Shown here: positions 43,722 to 52,869 of the stretch, one piece after another
How the letters are laid out: every line of letters starts with the position of its first letter
How positions within the stretch are numbered: position 1 is the first letter of the stretch
DNA from: Paraeggerthella hongkongensis
GTDB lineage: Bacteria; Actinomycetota; Coriobacteriia; Coriobacteriales; Eggerthellaceae
Assembly (NCBI RefSeq): GCF_003340345.1
Contig: NZ_PPTQ01000005.1
Location: 88,322 to 152,321, forward strand
Direction: 5' to 3'
DNA: 64,000 nucleotides
Notes under the pieces: generated by a model
Databases searched by the model: none
What the model was told of the DNA's origin: nothing
Seen by the model: only the letters and a program-made list of their open reading frames with translations
Translations under genes and position numbers: made by a program

Positions 43722-45602
43722 ATGAACGAGAAGCGTATTCTGGACATAGTATCGTCTCCTGCAGATTTGAAGCTCCTGAATAACGAGGAGCTTTCTATTC
43801 TTGCGCAGGAGATCCGCGAGGAGATCATCACGGTGACGTCGGATACCGGCGGTCACGTGGCTTCGTCGTTGGGCGCGGTGGAGATCATTTTGGCGGCGCA
43901 CAGCATGTTGGACTGCCCTCATGACAAGCTGGTTTTCGACGTGGGGCATCAGGCGTATGCGCACAAATTGGTGACGGGTCGGCTTGAGGAGTTCGGCACC
44001 CTGCGTACGTACGGGGGCCTGTCCGGCTTCCCGAAGCCGGGTGAAAGCCCGTACGACGTGCATCCGTCCGGTCATGCTTCCGACTCGCTTTCCGTAGCGT
44101 TGGGCTTGGCCGAGGCGCGCGATCTGGCGGGCGGAACCGAGAAGATCGTGGCGGTCATCGGCGATGCGGCGCTTGCCGGCGGCATGGCCTTCGAGGCGCT
44201 CAACAACATTGGGCAAGCGCAAACGCCCCTGGTCATCATCTTGAACGACAACGAGATGTCCATTTCTCGCAACGTGGGCGCGCTCATGAAGCACCTGGGG
44301 TACATGCGTGCGTCCACGCAGTATCGTCAAACGCGCGACAGCGTGCAGGAGGTGCTGGAAAGCGGCGGCCCGTTCAGCAACGCCTTGGCTAAGTTCGGCC
44401 GCAACGTGAAAGAGTCCATGAAGCAGTTCATCATCCCTCGTTCGATGATGTTCGAGCAGCTGGGCATCTTGTGCACCGCTCCCATCGACGGGCACGACAT
44501 CGGGCTGCTCAAGGAAACGCTGGCCGCGGTGCTCGCCACCGACGGTCCGGCGCTCATCCACGTGGTCACGCGCAAGGGCGCGGGCTACGAGCCCGCGGTT
44601 CGCAACCCCGAGAAGTTCCACGGCATCGCGCCGTTCGACATCGCCACGGGCGAAGTGAAGAAGAAGCCCGCCTCCGCTCCGTCGTATACGAGCGTGTTCG
44701 GCAAGGCGCTTGTGAAGGAAGCTCGCCGCGACGATCGCATCGTCGCCATCACGGCCGCCATGCAGGGGGGGACGGGTCTGGACGGGTTCGCTCAGGAGTT
44801 CCCCGATCGTTTCGTGGACGCCGGCATAGCAGAAGAGCATGCGGTGGGTCTGGCCAGCGGTTTGGCGCTTGGCGGCCAGAAGCCCGTTATTGCCGTGTAC
44901 TCGACTTTTTTGCAGCGTGCAATCGATCAGATGATCATCAACAACGCTCTGCCGAACCTCGATGTGGTGTTCGCCATCGACCGCGCCGGCGTGGTGGGGG
45001 AGGATGGCCCCACGCACCACGGCATGTTCGATCTGGTGTACACCCGCATGGTCCCCAACATGAGGGTGCTTGCGCCTTCGGACGAGGCCGAGTTGGTTCA
45101 TGCGCTTCATACGGCGCTGGCACTGGGCGGTCCCTTCGCCATTCGCTATCCGCGCGGCGCAGCCGAGGGCGTCGAGCTTCCCGAAGAGCCTCTGGTGCTT
45201 GAAGAGGGCAGGGCCCGCGTTATTCGCGAAGGCCGCGACGTGGCCGTCCTTGCGTTCGGGCGCATGGTTTCGCGCGCGCTCGGGGCCGCCGATTTGCTGG
45301 CGGACCGGGGCATCGACGCGCGCGTGGTGGACATGCGCTGGGCCAAGCCGCTCGATGTCGACGAGATCGCGCGCGCTGCAGACACGAAGCTGGTGGTCAC
45401 GGTTGAGGGCGGCGTGCTTGCGGGCGGCGTCGGCGAAGGCGTGTTGGGCGAGATGGCGCGCATGGGTCGCATCGCCCCCACCCTTAACCTGGGCATCCCC
45501 GATCGCTATATCCAGCAAGGTGGATCCAACGCGCTTCTGCACGATTTGGGCTTGGACCCGGAAGGTATCGCGGACTCTATCGAGAAGCGTTTGCAGGGGT
45601 AG
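43722..45602 (+). CDS. dxs: 1-Deoxy-D-xylulose-5-phosphate synthase
   Basis: A 626-residue thiamine-diphosphate enzyme opening the MEP isoprenoid pathway, joining pyruvate and glyceraldehyde 3-phosphate. Marks: DTGGHVASSLGAVE, FDVGHQAYAHKLVTGR, the ThDP motif GDAALAGGMAFEALNN, the pyrimidine-domain EEHAVGLASG, and DRAGVVGEDGPTHHGMFD. The length is normal. It starts 19 bp after xseB, in the same direction. Confidence 0.97.
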   Translation: MNEKRILDIVSSPADLKLLNNEELSILAQEIREEIITVTSDTGGHVASSLGAVEIILAAHSMLDCPHDKLVFDVGHQAYAHKLVTGRLEEFGTLRTYGGLSGFPKPGESPYDVHPSGHASDSLSVALGLAEARDLAGGTEKIVAVIGDAALAGGMAFEALNNIGQAQTPLVIILNDNEMSISRNVGALMKHLGYMRASTQYRQTRDSVQEVLESGGPFSNALAKFGRNVKESMKQFIIPRSMMFEQLGILCTAPIDGHDIGLLKETLAAVLATDGPALIHVVTRKGAGYEPAVRNPEKFHGIAPFDIATGEVKKKPASAPSYTSVFGKALVKEARRDDRIVAITAAMQGGTGLDGFAQEFPDRFVDAGIAEEHAVGLASGLALGGQKPVIAVYSTFLQRAIDQMIINNALPNLDVVFAIDRAGVVGEDGPTHHGMFDLVYTRMVPNMRVLAPSDEAELVHALHTALALGGPFAIRYPRGAAEGVELPEEPLVLEEGRARVIREGRDVAVLAFGRMVSRALGAADLLADRGIDARVVDMRWAKPLDVDEIARAADTKLVVTVEGGVLAGGVGEGVLGEMARMGRIAPTLNLGIPDRYIQQGGSNALLHDLGLDPEGIADSIEKRLQG

Positions 45603-45696
45603 GGAAACTTTACCTGCATTTGATCTTTTCTTTGCAAAGTCCTGATATCGTTCTTGTGGCGTTTCTGCATGGCGTTTTCAGGTGAAAGGGCTTTTC

Positions 45697-46749
45697 ATGA
45701 ACTACGATTTTGGGGCGTTCATCGCCGCGTTTTGCAGCGATCCCGTCCTTGCGCTCATCGTGCTTCTGACGTTGGGCGCCACGGTGGTCAACGGCGCGAC
45801 CGACGCGCCGAACGCCATCGCCACGGTCGTGGGAACGAAGGCGATGAAGCCGACTCCGGCTATCGCGATGGCCGCCGTATGCAACTTCATCGGCTTGGCC
45901 GCCATCACGATGATTTCCTCTGCGGTTGCCATGACCATTTTCAAAATGGTCGATTTCGGGGGCAACAACCATGCGGCGCTCGTTGCGCTTGCGGCCGCTA
46001 TGGTGGCCATTATCGTCTGGGGCGTGGCCGCGTGGTACTTCGGCATACCTACGTCGCAGAGCCATTCGCTCATCGCCGGCATCACCGGCGCGGCCATCGC
46101 GCTGCAGGGAGGCTTGGCTGGTGTTAACGGCGACGAGTGGATGAAGGTGGTGTACGGCCTGGTCATATCTACCGTTTTGGGTTTTGGAACCGGCTGGCTG
46201 TTCACGCGCTTGATAAAAGTGGCCTGCAGGGGCGCCGAACGCACCAAGGCGAATTCGTTCTTCAAGTGGGCCCAGATTGTTTCTGGCGCGGGCGTGGCCG
46301 TTTTGCACGGCGCGCAAGATGGGCAGAAGTTCTTGTCGCTGTGCATGCTCGGCATCATGCTGGCTATGGACGGCGTGGCGTACTCCGATGTGGAATTCCC
46401 CATGTGGCTGATCCTTCTTGTTTCCATGACCATGGCTCTCGGAACGGCCGTAGGGGGTAAGAAGATCATCAAATCGGTTGGCATGAACATGGTGAAGATG
46501 GAGCAGTACCAGGGATTCTCGGCTTGCCTGTCCGCATGCTTCTGCATTGGGTTGGCTACGTTCACCGGCTTGCCCGTATCCACCACGCACACCAAGACCA
46601 CGGCCATCATGGGCGTTGGCGCCGAGAAAAGCCTGCGTACGGTGAAGTGGGGCCTTGCCGGCAAGATGGTGCTCACCTGGGTGCTCACGTTCCCCGGCTG
46701 CGGCCTGCTCGCCTTCGGCTTCACGCATCTGTTCCTGATGGTCTTCTAA
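45697..46749 (+). CDS. PiT-family inorganic phosphate transporter
   Basis: A 350-residue membrane carrier with about ten helices and the duplicated PiT signature, GATVVNGATDAPNAIATVVG at the N-terminus and GVAVLHGAQDGQKFLSL in the second half, plus PTSQSHSLIAG and PVSTTHTKTTAIMG. It should import phosphate using the ion gradient, complementing the ABC-type Pst system at 16199-19831. ATG 45697 follows GAAAGGG; a GTG at 45682 is less likely. No PhoU-like partner is adjacent. Confidence 0.92.
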   Translation: MNYDFGAFIAAFCSDPVLALIVLLTLGATVVNGATDAPNAIATVVGTKAMKPTPAIAMAAVCNFIGLAAITMISSAVAMTIFKMVDFGGNNHAALVALAAAMVAIIVWGVAAWYFGIPTSQSHSLIAGITGAAIALQGGLAGVNGDEWMKVVYGLVISTVLGFGTGWLFTRLIKVACRGAERTKANSFFKWAQIVSGAGVAVLHGAQDGQKFLSLCMLGIMLAMDGVAYSDVEFPMWLILLVSMTMALGTAVGGKKIIKSVGMNMVKMEQYQGFSACLSACFCIGLATFTGLPVSTTHTKTTAIMGVGAEKSLRTVKWGLAGKMVLTWVLTFPGCGLLAFGFTHLFLMVF

Positions 46750-46761
46750 GCGGCAGGTAAG

Positions 46762-46813
46762 ACAAGGCAAGGAAGCGGGTTTGGCAAGGTTCGCCTGCGC
46801 TCCCTTGCCTTGT
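46762..46813 (+). terminator. Hairpin between the converging PiT and GNAT genes
   Basis: ACAAGGCAAGG (46762-46772) pairs perfectly with CCTTGCCTTGT (46803-46813) across a 30-nt loop, followed by TTCGC. It likely serves the PiT transcript; the symmetry allows both directions. Confidence 0.5.
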
Positions 46814-46831
46814 TTCGCGCTCGCGGCGACG

Positions 46832-47359
46832 TCAGGCGGGGAGAACCGCGCGCTCCATGATGTAATCGTCCATGACGAACCCGTTGCCGATATCGGTTTC
46901 CACCGCGTCGATCGTTTTGAACCCTTTGCCCAGATAAGCTCGGACGCCCAGGTCGTTATGCTTGTTGACCGTCAGGTACAACGCGCTCAACCCGCGTTCG
47001 CGCGCCAGCTGATCGTAGAACGCGATGGTGCGCGACGCGAATCCGCAACCGCGCTCCTTGGCAAGCAGGTAGATTTTCGATATGAAGTAGCGGTTCGTTT
47101 CCGCTTCCACGCGGCCTCCCGTGTACCCCACGATGCGTCCGTCGTCTTCTGCATGCAGGAACCAGTATTCATAGGCATGCTCGCGCATGTCCCGCTCGAT
47201 GGCGCTGAGGCTTTGGAACTGCTCCACCATGTAATCCGTCTGCTCGGGGCCGATGATGGCGGGCCAGTACTCGTGCCAGATCTCATCTGCCAGGGTTGCT
47301 AGCAGGGCGCGATCTTCGTCTGACGTTACCGGTGCGAATGCGACGTTCGTTGCTCCCAT
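46832..47359 (-). CDS. GNAT-family N-acetyltransferase
   Basis: A 175-residue acetyl-CoA-dependent transferase. The core includes VGYTGGRVEAETNRYFISKIYLLAKERGCGFASR, in which the acetyl-CoA pyrophosphate loop is weak, and ALYLTVNKHNDLGVRAYLGKGFKTID, the typical end of the fold. ATG 47359 follows GAAAGGA. The substrate is unknown; small molecules and protein N-termini are both possible. It is convergent with the PiT gene and divergent from the Fur-family gene. Confidence 0.85.
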   Translation of the reverse strand: MGATNVAFAPVTSDEDRALLATLADEIWHEYWPAIIGPEQTDYMVEQFQSLSAIERDMREHAYEYWFLHAEDDGRIVGYTGGRVEAETNRYFISKIYLLAKERGCGFASRTIAFYDQLARERGLSALYLTVNKHNDLGVRAYLGKGFKTIDAVETDIGNGFVMDDYIMERAVLPA

Positions 47360-47546
47360 GGCGTTCCTTTCTGCGCGACGGTATGCTCGCGGTGTTCATG
47401 TAGGCTGGTTTGCATTGTAACGCTGATGCTTCTCCTTTGTTGAAAGACCTCTTCGAATTCGTCGACGGCGGCGTCCTTGCTGCGGCGGTTGAGCCGATGA
47501 AGATATGGATGTTCGTCGAAGGACGGGCGACATCCTAGCAGCACGC

Positions 47547-47574
47547 TTGCGTTTTGATGCTAACGATATATAAT
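47547..47574 (+). promoter_or_regulatory. Promoter of the Fur-family gene
   Basis: TTGCGT (47547-47552) and an exact TATAAT (47569-47574) are 16 bp apart, 26 bp before ATG 47601. An AT-rich stretch follows (CCTATTTAATCAAACG), a plausible site for autoregulation, but no clean Fur box is seen. Confidence 0.55.
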
Positions 47575-47600
47575 CCTATTTAATCAAACGTATAGTTACC

Positions 47601-48047
47601 ATGAAACGGCAGGTACGCATCATGTCTTCCTCGACTGTCGAAAAGCAGGAACGCGCGACTACGCGCAACACTATTCAGCGAGCGCTTGTTTTAGAAGCGG
47701 TGCAGTCGCTGTGCAATCATCCCACGTCGGCCGATGTGTACGAGGTCGTCCGCGAAAAGCACCCCAATATCTCGCGCGCCACGGTGTATCGCAACTTGGG
47801 CGTACTGGCGAATCGCGGCGAAGTGTTGCGGGTGGAGGTTCCCAACGGCGCTGATCGCTATGATTTCCGCAACAAGCCCCATTACCATGCGAAGTGCCGC
47901 GTGTGCGGCGGCGTATTCGACATCGAGATGCCGCATCTTGACGACTTGGCCGCCCAGGTGCAAGACGCTCATGGCTTTGCTATCGAGGGCCACGAGATCA
48001 TCTTCGACGGCGTATGCGCAACGTGTCGGGCGGCGCACGCGAACTGA
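47601..48047 (+). CDS. Fur/PerR-family metalloregulator
   Basis: A 148-residue regulator: winged helix (ALVLEAVQSLCNHPTSADVYEVVREKHPNISRATVYRNL) and a dimer domain with the metal motif HYHAKCRVCG and a second CATC pair. The paired CxxC motifs indicate a structural zinc. The sensing ion (Fe, peroxide via Fe/Mn, or Zn) cannot be told; the R at ISRATVYRNLG and HYHAKC resemble PerR-type proteins. A second start at ATG 47622 is possible. The regulator stands alone between a divergent GNAT gene and ribosomal protein S1. Confidence 0.9.
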   Translation: MKRQVRIMSSSTVEKQERATTRNTIQRALVLEAVQSLCNHPTSADVYEVVREKHPNISRATVYRNLGVLANRGEVLRVEVPNGADRYDFRNKPHYHAKCRVCGGVFDIEMPHLDDLAAQVQDAHGFAIEGHEIIFDGVCATCRAAHAN

Positions 48048-48135
48048 GCGTGCCGCTTGCGGGCAAGAAGCGTGTTTTGCTCGTAAATATCGCGTAAGAC
48101 GCTAAAAAGAACGTAGTGCGTTCATAAGCCTATGC

Positions 48136-48141
48136 TATACT
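48136..48141 (+). promoter_or_regulatory. Minus-10 box and long leader of the S1 gene
   Basis: TATACT lies about 166 bp before the start codon, so the mRNA would have a long 5' leader (48150-48307). Such a leader would allow S1 autoregulation, known in other bacteria, but I see no defined structure. Confidence 0.4.
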
Positions 48142-48307
48142 AATTCAGCTTATAGGGCAGTCCTGTAAGCGCATAGCAATGTAGGCCCCCGAGACATGTT
48201 TTGTTACACAGCTCGGCACACGCGTTTTCGTGCAGAGCGGACATGGTGCACGTAGCAATCAATCATGACGAAGGGTCCCCGATTAGAAGAATTGAAAGGG
48301 GTCCGTT

Positions 48308-49525
48308 TTGACCGACATCAAGAACACGTCCGTCATCGACTTCGAAGACATCTCCGACGAACTCATGAACGAGATGATCGACGGCACGCTGACCGAGTTC
48401 GACGAGGGCGACCTGGTCGACGGCACGGTCGTCAAGATCGAGCACGACGAAGTGCTCGTTGACATCGGCTTCAAGAGCGAGGGCGTTATCCCGTCCCGCG
48501 AGCTCTCCATCCGCAAGGACGCCGATCCGTCCGACATCGTGGAGCTGGGCGAGAAGATCGAGGCTCTGGTTCTCCAGAAGGAGGACAAGGACGGTCGTCT
48601 GATCCTCTCCAAGAAGCGTGCCGAGTACGAGCGTGCTTGGATCCGCGTCGAAGAGAAGTTCAAGGCCGGCGAAGTGGTCACGGGCGAGGTTATCGAAGTG
48701 GTCAAGGGCGGTCTCATCCTGGACATCGGCCTGCGCGGCTTCCTGCCGGCGTCGCTGGTCGACCTTCGTCGCGTCAAGGATCTGGACATGTACCTGGGCA
48801 CCGAGATCGAAGCCCGCGTCATCGAGATGGATCGCAACCGCAACAACGTCGTGCTGTCCCGCCGCGTGCTGCTCGAGGAAGGCCGCAAGAACGAGCGCGC
48901 CGAGATCCTCGCGAAGCTCAGCAAGGGCATGCGCCTCAAGGGCACCGTTTCCTCGATCGTCGACTTCGGCGCATTCGTCGACCTGGGCGGCATCGACGGC
49001 CTGGTGCACATCTCCGAGCTTTCCTGGAACCATGTCAACCATCCGTCCGAGGTCGTCAAGGTTGGCGACGAGGTCGAGGTCGAGGTTCTGGATGTCGATC
49101 TGCAGCGCGAGCGCATCTCGCTCGGCCTCAAGCAGACGACGGAGGATCCCTGGATCAAGCTCGTCGAGAGCTATCCGGTTGGCTCCATCGTCGACGGCAA
49201 GGTGACGAAGATCGTGCCGTTCGGCGCGTTCATCGAGCTTGGCCAGTCCATCGAGGGCCTGGTGCACATCTCCGAGATGGCTCAGCGTCACATCGACACC
49301 CCGGCGCAGGTTGTCAAGGCCGGCGACGAGGTCAAGGTCAAGGTCATGGAGATCAACCCCGAGCGTCGTCGCATCTCCCTGTCCATGAAGGCCGCTGCGG
49401 CTGACCTGGGCTTCGAGATCGAGGTGGACGAGTCCATCGTCGTCGAGGAGAAGCCGGCTAAGAAGAAGGCCGAGAAGAAGGATGCTCCTGCCGAGGAAGC
49501 TGCTGCTCCCGAGGCTGCTGAATAA
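48308..49525 (+). CDS. rpsA: 30S ribosomal protein S1 (four S1 domains)
   Basis: A 405-residue protein with four OB-type S1 domains at about 34-103, 119-185, 204-273 and 290-360 (for example GTVSSIVDFGAFVDLGGIDGLVH in shape), then a Lys/Ala/Glu-rich tail (EKPAKKKAEKKDAPAEEAA). Four domains is usual for Actinomycetota and Firmicutes, against six in E. coli. It starts at TTG 48308 after GAAAGGGG, the only start that keeps the first domain whole. It helps mRNA bind the small ribosomal subunit. Confidence 0.95.
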   Translation: MTDIKNTSVIDFEDISDELMNEMIDGTLTEFDEGDLVDGTVVKIEHDEVLVDIGFKSEGVIPSRELSIRKDADPSDIVELGEKIEALVLQKEDKDGRLILSKKRAEYERAWIRVEEKFKAGEVVTGEVIEVVKGGLILDIGLRGFLPASLVDLRRVKDLDMYLGTEIEARVIEMDRNRNNVVLSRRVLLEEGRKNERAEILAKLSKGMRLKGTVSSIVDFGAFVDLGGIDGLVHISELSWNHVNHPSEVVKVGDEVEVEVLDVDLQRERISLGLKQTTEDPWIKLVESYPVGSIVDGKVTKIVPFGAFIELGQSIEGLVHISEMAQRHIDTPAQVVKAGDEVKVKVMEINPERRRISLSMKAAAADLGFEIEVDESIVVEEKPAKKKAEKKDAPAEEAAAPEAAE

Positions 49526-49549
49526 AACTTCTCAGCACCGAGTGTATGC

Positions 49550-49580
49550 GAAAGGGTCCCAGCGATGGGACCCTTTCTTT
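49550..49580 (+). terminator. Terminator after rpsA
   Basis: GAAAGGGTCCCA (49550-49561) pairs perfectly with TGGGACCCTTTC (49566-49577) around GCGA and is followed by TTTAT. A strong classical terminator. Confidence 0.85.
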
Positions 49581-49697
49581 ATGGAACGACTATGGGCGAC
49601 CATGGGGCGACGCAAGCGGGAATCAGTCGGTGCGAACCATGCAAGATTTCCCGACGATGCTTGGGGAGAGGGGCGTGCAAGCCGGCGCACCGTTTTT

Positions 49698-49725
49698 CGG
49701 GAGGTCGGGGCGCCCCGACCTCCCG
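49698..49725. repeat. 28-bp gapless palindrome downstream of the acyltransferase gene
   Basis: CGGGAGGTCGGGGC (49698-49711) is followed at once by its exact complement (49712-49725), 8 bp beyond the minus-strand acyltransferase stop. On the plus strand TTTTT precedes it. It may act as a transcription stop or cruciform, but lacks a U tract for the minus strand. Confidence 0.6.
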
Positions 49726-49732
49726 ATGCGTG

Positions 49733-51676
49733 CTACTTCTGCTTCGCCATGCCCTGTACCATCGTGTGCGCCAACGATCGCACGGCGTCCGACGTGGAGG
49801 CGTTCGCCTTCGTGGCGGCTGCCTCAAGCGGCGTTTCCACCTTCGCTGCTTCGGCACCTTCTTCATGCTTGGGCAGCAGCGGCGCAACGGCCTGGTAGAT
49901 AAGATCGACGTAGGCTTGAGCACCATCTTCGGTCAGGTGCGTTCCGTCGCCGTCGAAGTAGCTGTCTTGGTTGGCGCTTGCGGAGTACCAATCGATCACG
50001 TGCACGTTGGCGTGGCGCTCGGCAGCTCGGGCGAGTGCGTCGTTAGTGTCGGCCACCCATGATTGCGGGCTGCGCGTGTTCACCAGGAACACCTGCTTAT
50101 CGGGGCCTACGGAGTCGACAAGGCTGTCGATCTGCTCGTCGGTTGCCCGGCCGTTGGTGCCCAGCGCGAACACCACCACGCCTCCGATAATGCCTTGTTG
50201 CTCGTAGCCCTTGTACACCTCGGCGCCAATGGGAAGCTGCCGATTCACGGCTGCATCGATGGCCCCGTAAGGGAACTGCTCCTTGAAGTAGGGGATAGTG
50301 CGCACGGAAACCGAATCGCCGATCATCATGATGTCGAGTTTCGGCTGTTCGGCAGGAGCATCTTCTCCCTCAGGGAGCGTTTGCGGAATGCCGGAGGTTT
50401 GCGCGCTTTCGTCTTTGAGCAGATTAGCGCCTTCGAGTGCCGACGTAGGGGGCACGAGTACCAGGCCGCCTACGGCAACGGCCGTTACGCCTACGGCGGC
50501 AACGGTCGGTATGGCGTGCGTGCGCAGCCAGGCGGGAGCGTCGAGTTCTTTCGAACGAACGTCCTTGATAAAGGATCCTATGGCTCCACGGCGAATGGGA
50601 TTCTCTACGAATCGGTACGAGAACGCAGCGCAAGCGAAGATGACTGCAAGTTGAATCAGGTACATCCACCAGGGGGTTTCGCCGGTGAAGTTGCGGGGGT
50701 TCATGAGCAGCAAAAGCGGGTAGTGCCACAGGTAGATGCCGTACGATCGCAAACCCACCCATACGAGCGGTTTCGCGCTTGCGGCTCGTCCCAGCAGGCT
50801 GGCGGGATGCACCATGACGGCTATGAGGATGGCGGTGAGCACGGAGGCCAGCAGCGTTCCGCCGTAATACCAGAACGGCGAGAACCCGTCTACGAACACG
50901 GCCATCGCCAGCAGCCCGACGAACGCGACGATGCCCACGCCGTCAAGAGCCTTGCGCACCTGCTTGGTCAGATGGATCTCTCCTTTGGCCCCGAGGAGGT
51001 GCGAAGGCCAAACGAACGCCAGCCAGGCTCCAATGAGCAGCGAGAACGCGCGCGTGTCGGTGCCGTAGTACACGCGGCTGGGGTCTGCCGCAGGATTGTA
51101 GAGGAGAGCCATCTCGGCGGCGGAGAGCAGCGCGAGTACCAGCGTGGCGTTGCGCATGGTGGTGCGCTTGAGGCCGGCTTTGTGCGCGGCGAACAGCAGG
51201 ACAGGCCAAATGAGATAGAACTGCTCTTCGATGGCGAGCGACCAGAAGTGGGTGAGGGGCGACGGTGCGCCCAGCGCGTCGAAATACGATACGTCATGGA
51301 AGATGTACCACCAGTTCGTGACCCAGAGAAGCGCTGCCCACATATCGTCGCGCAGCTTGGTGAGCAAGCTGTGGTCGAACACGGTGAAAAGCACCGCGGA
51401 GCAGATGATAACGAACACGATGGCCGGCATGAGCCGCCGGATGCGTCGAAGCCAGAATTGCGGCAGGTTGATGCGACGGGTGCTGTCCCATTCGATAAGC
51501 AGCAGGCTCGTGATAAGATAACCTGACAGCACGAAGAACACGGTGACGCCCAGAAGGCCGCCCGGTGCCCAGAACATGCCCATGTGATAGGCGATAACCG
51601 CAAGTACGGCGAAGGCGCGCAGGCCGTCGAGAGCAGGGATGTAGCGCGATTTCGTGGTAGATTTTTCAGCCGGCAT
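49733..51676 (-). CDS. OatA-like acyltransferase (AcylT_3 membrane domain plus SGNH domain)
   Basis: A 647-residue protein. Residues about 10-380 are a ten-helix acyltransferase-3 domain: YIPALDGLRAFAVLAVIAYHMG, GVTVFFVLSGYLITSLLL, and FWSLAIEEQFYLIWPVLL. A linker leads to an extracytoplasmic SGNH esterase-like domain with Ser in MMIGDSVSV and the His in GTHLTEDGAQAY. This arrangement fits transfer of acetyl groups to peptidoglycan or another envelope glycan; the acceptor is not readable. The end of the protein is an Ala/Glu-rich tail. It lies alone on the minus strand, divergent from mnmA. Confidence 0.9.
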   Translation of the reverse strand: MPAEKSTTKSRYIPALDGLRAFAVLAVIAYHMGMFWAPGGLLGVTVFFVLSGYLITSLLLIEWDSTRRINLPQFWLRRIRRLMPAIVFVIICSAVLFTVFDHSLLTKLRDDMWAALLWVTNWWYIFHDVSYFDALGAPSPLTHFWSLAIEEQFYLIWPVLLFAAHKAGLKRTTMRNATLVLALLSAAEMALLYNPAADPSRVYYGTDTRAFSLLIGAWLAFVWPSHLLGAKGEIHLTKQVRKALDGVGIVAFVGLLAMAVFVDGFSPFWYYGGTLLASVLTAILIAVMVHPASLLGRAASAKPLVWVGLRSYGIYLWHYPLLLLMNPRNFTGETPWWMYLIQLAVIFACAAFSYRFVENPIRRGAIGSFIKDVRSKELDAPAWLRTHAIPTVAAVGVTAVAVGGLVLVPPTSALEGANLLKDESAQTSGIPQTLPEGEDAPAEQPKLDIMMIGDSVSVRTIPYFKEQFPYGAIDAAVNRQLPIGAEVYKGYEQQGIIGGVVVFALGTNGRATDEQIDSLVDSVGPDKQVFLVNTRSPQSWVADTNDALARAAERHANVHVIDWYSASANQDSYFDGDGTHLTEDGAQAYVDLIYQAVAPLLPKHEEGAEAAKVETPLEAAATKANASTSDAVRSLAHTMVQGMAKQK

Positions 51677-51810
51677 TCCGGCACCCTCCTGGTCTTTCTT
51701 AGGATGCAGCGTAACGACTTAGTATAGCAGCGCGCTTGCTCTATAATGGCCGGGCTGCAAGGTTTCAAAATATGGTTAACTACGCGTATCGTTGGTTGAG
51801 AGGCGGTTGC

Positions 51811-52869
51811 ATGCAGGCAGGTGCGAAGGTGGCGCTCGGCATGAGCGGCGGCGTGGACAGCGCTGTATCGGCGGCGTTGCTGCTGAGGGCGGGATGCCAG
51901 GTGCTGGGCGTAACGTGTCGGTTCCATGATGACGAAGCCAGCGCACAGGCCGAGGCCGATGCGGCTGCGGTGTGCGCTTTGCTGGGCATTCCCCATGTTG
52001 TTCACGATAGCGTGGCGACGTTCGAGCGTTGCGTGGTGGAGCCGTTCGTCGACGCGTACGCGCGTGGGCTCACCCCCAGCCCTTGCGTGTGCTGCAATGC
52101 GCGCTGCAAGATTCCCGCGTTGCTGGAGGCTGCCGACAGCCACGGCTGCGACAGCGTGGCCACGGGCCATTACGCGCGCATCGCGCGTTTGACGAGCAAC
52201 GACCGCTTCGTGGTGAAGACCGCGCTTGACGCGCGCAAAGACCAAAGTTACATGCTGTCGATGCTTTCCCAAGAGCAGCTTTCCCGCCTGGTTCTTCCTC
52301 TGGGCGCCATGACGAAGATCGACGTTCGCCTTATCGCTTCCGATCTGGGGCTTCATGTTGCAGAAAAGCCGGAAAGCCAAGACAACTGCTTTGTGGAGGG
52401 CGATTACCGAGACTTTCTTCGCCAGCGCGGGGTGAAGGACGCCCCCGGCGACATCGTCGACCGAACGGGCACGGTGCTGGGGCAGCACGAAGGGCTGTCG
52501 AACTATACGGTTGGACAGCGAAAGGGAATTGGCCTGGCCGCTGAAGAGCCGTACTACGTGGTGGAAAAGCGCGCCGCATCCGGCCAGCTGGTCGTGGGGT
52601 TCGCGGCGGAGACGCTTATTCGCGCGGTCCGCATTCGCGATGCGAACTGGCAGGCGCTCGAAACGTTCGGCGAACCGCGTAGCGCGATGGTCAAACTGCG
52701 CTACCGAAGCCGAGCGGTACCGTGTATCATAGAATTCGAAGATGGCGCGCGTGCGCGCATTGCGCTGCGAAGCCCGCAGCCAACGACGGCGCCGGGGCAG
52801 TACGCTGTTCTCTATGAGGGTGATACCGTGCTGGGAGGCGGCATGATCGAGGAGGTAGAGCAAGCATGA
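51811..52869 (+). CDS. mnmA: tRNA-specific 2-thiouridylase MnmA
   Basis: A 352-residue enzyme making 2-thiouridine at the wobble base. The PP-loop GMSGGVDSAV, the first catalytic Cys in SPCVCCNARCK, the second in ESQDNCF, and YTVGQRKGIGL are seen. ATG 51811 follows GAGAGG and starts right at the PP-loop domain; ATG 51772 upstream would add 13 residues. It overlaps coaE by four bases (ATGA). Confidence 0.94.
   Translation: MQAGAKVALGMSGGVDSAVSAALLLRAGCQVLGVTCRFHDDEASAQAEADAAAVCALLGIPHVVHDSVATFERCVVEPFVDAYARGLTPSPCVCCNARCKIPALLEAADSHGCDSVATGHYARIARLTSNDRFVVKTALDARKDQSYMLSMLSQEQLSRLVLPLGAMTKIDVRLIASDLGLHVAEKPESQDNCFVEGDYRDFLRQRGVKDAPGDIVDRTGTVLGQHEGLSNYTVGQRKGIGLAAEEPYYVVEKRAASGQLVVGFAAETLIRAVRIRDANWQALETFGEPRSAMVKLRYRSRAVPCIIEFEDGARARIALRSPQPTTAPGQYAVLYEGDTVLGGGMIEEVEQA

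Noticed and set aside
43692-45542. 616-codon minus-strand open frame opposite dxs
   Set aside because: Shadow of dxs; no domain, and the plus-strand protein is full length.
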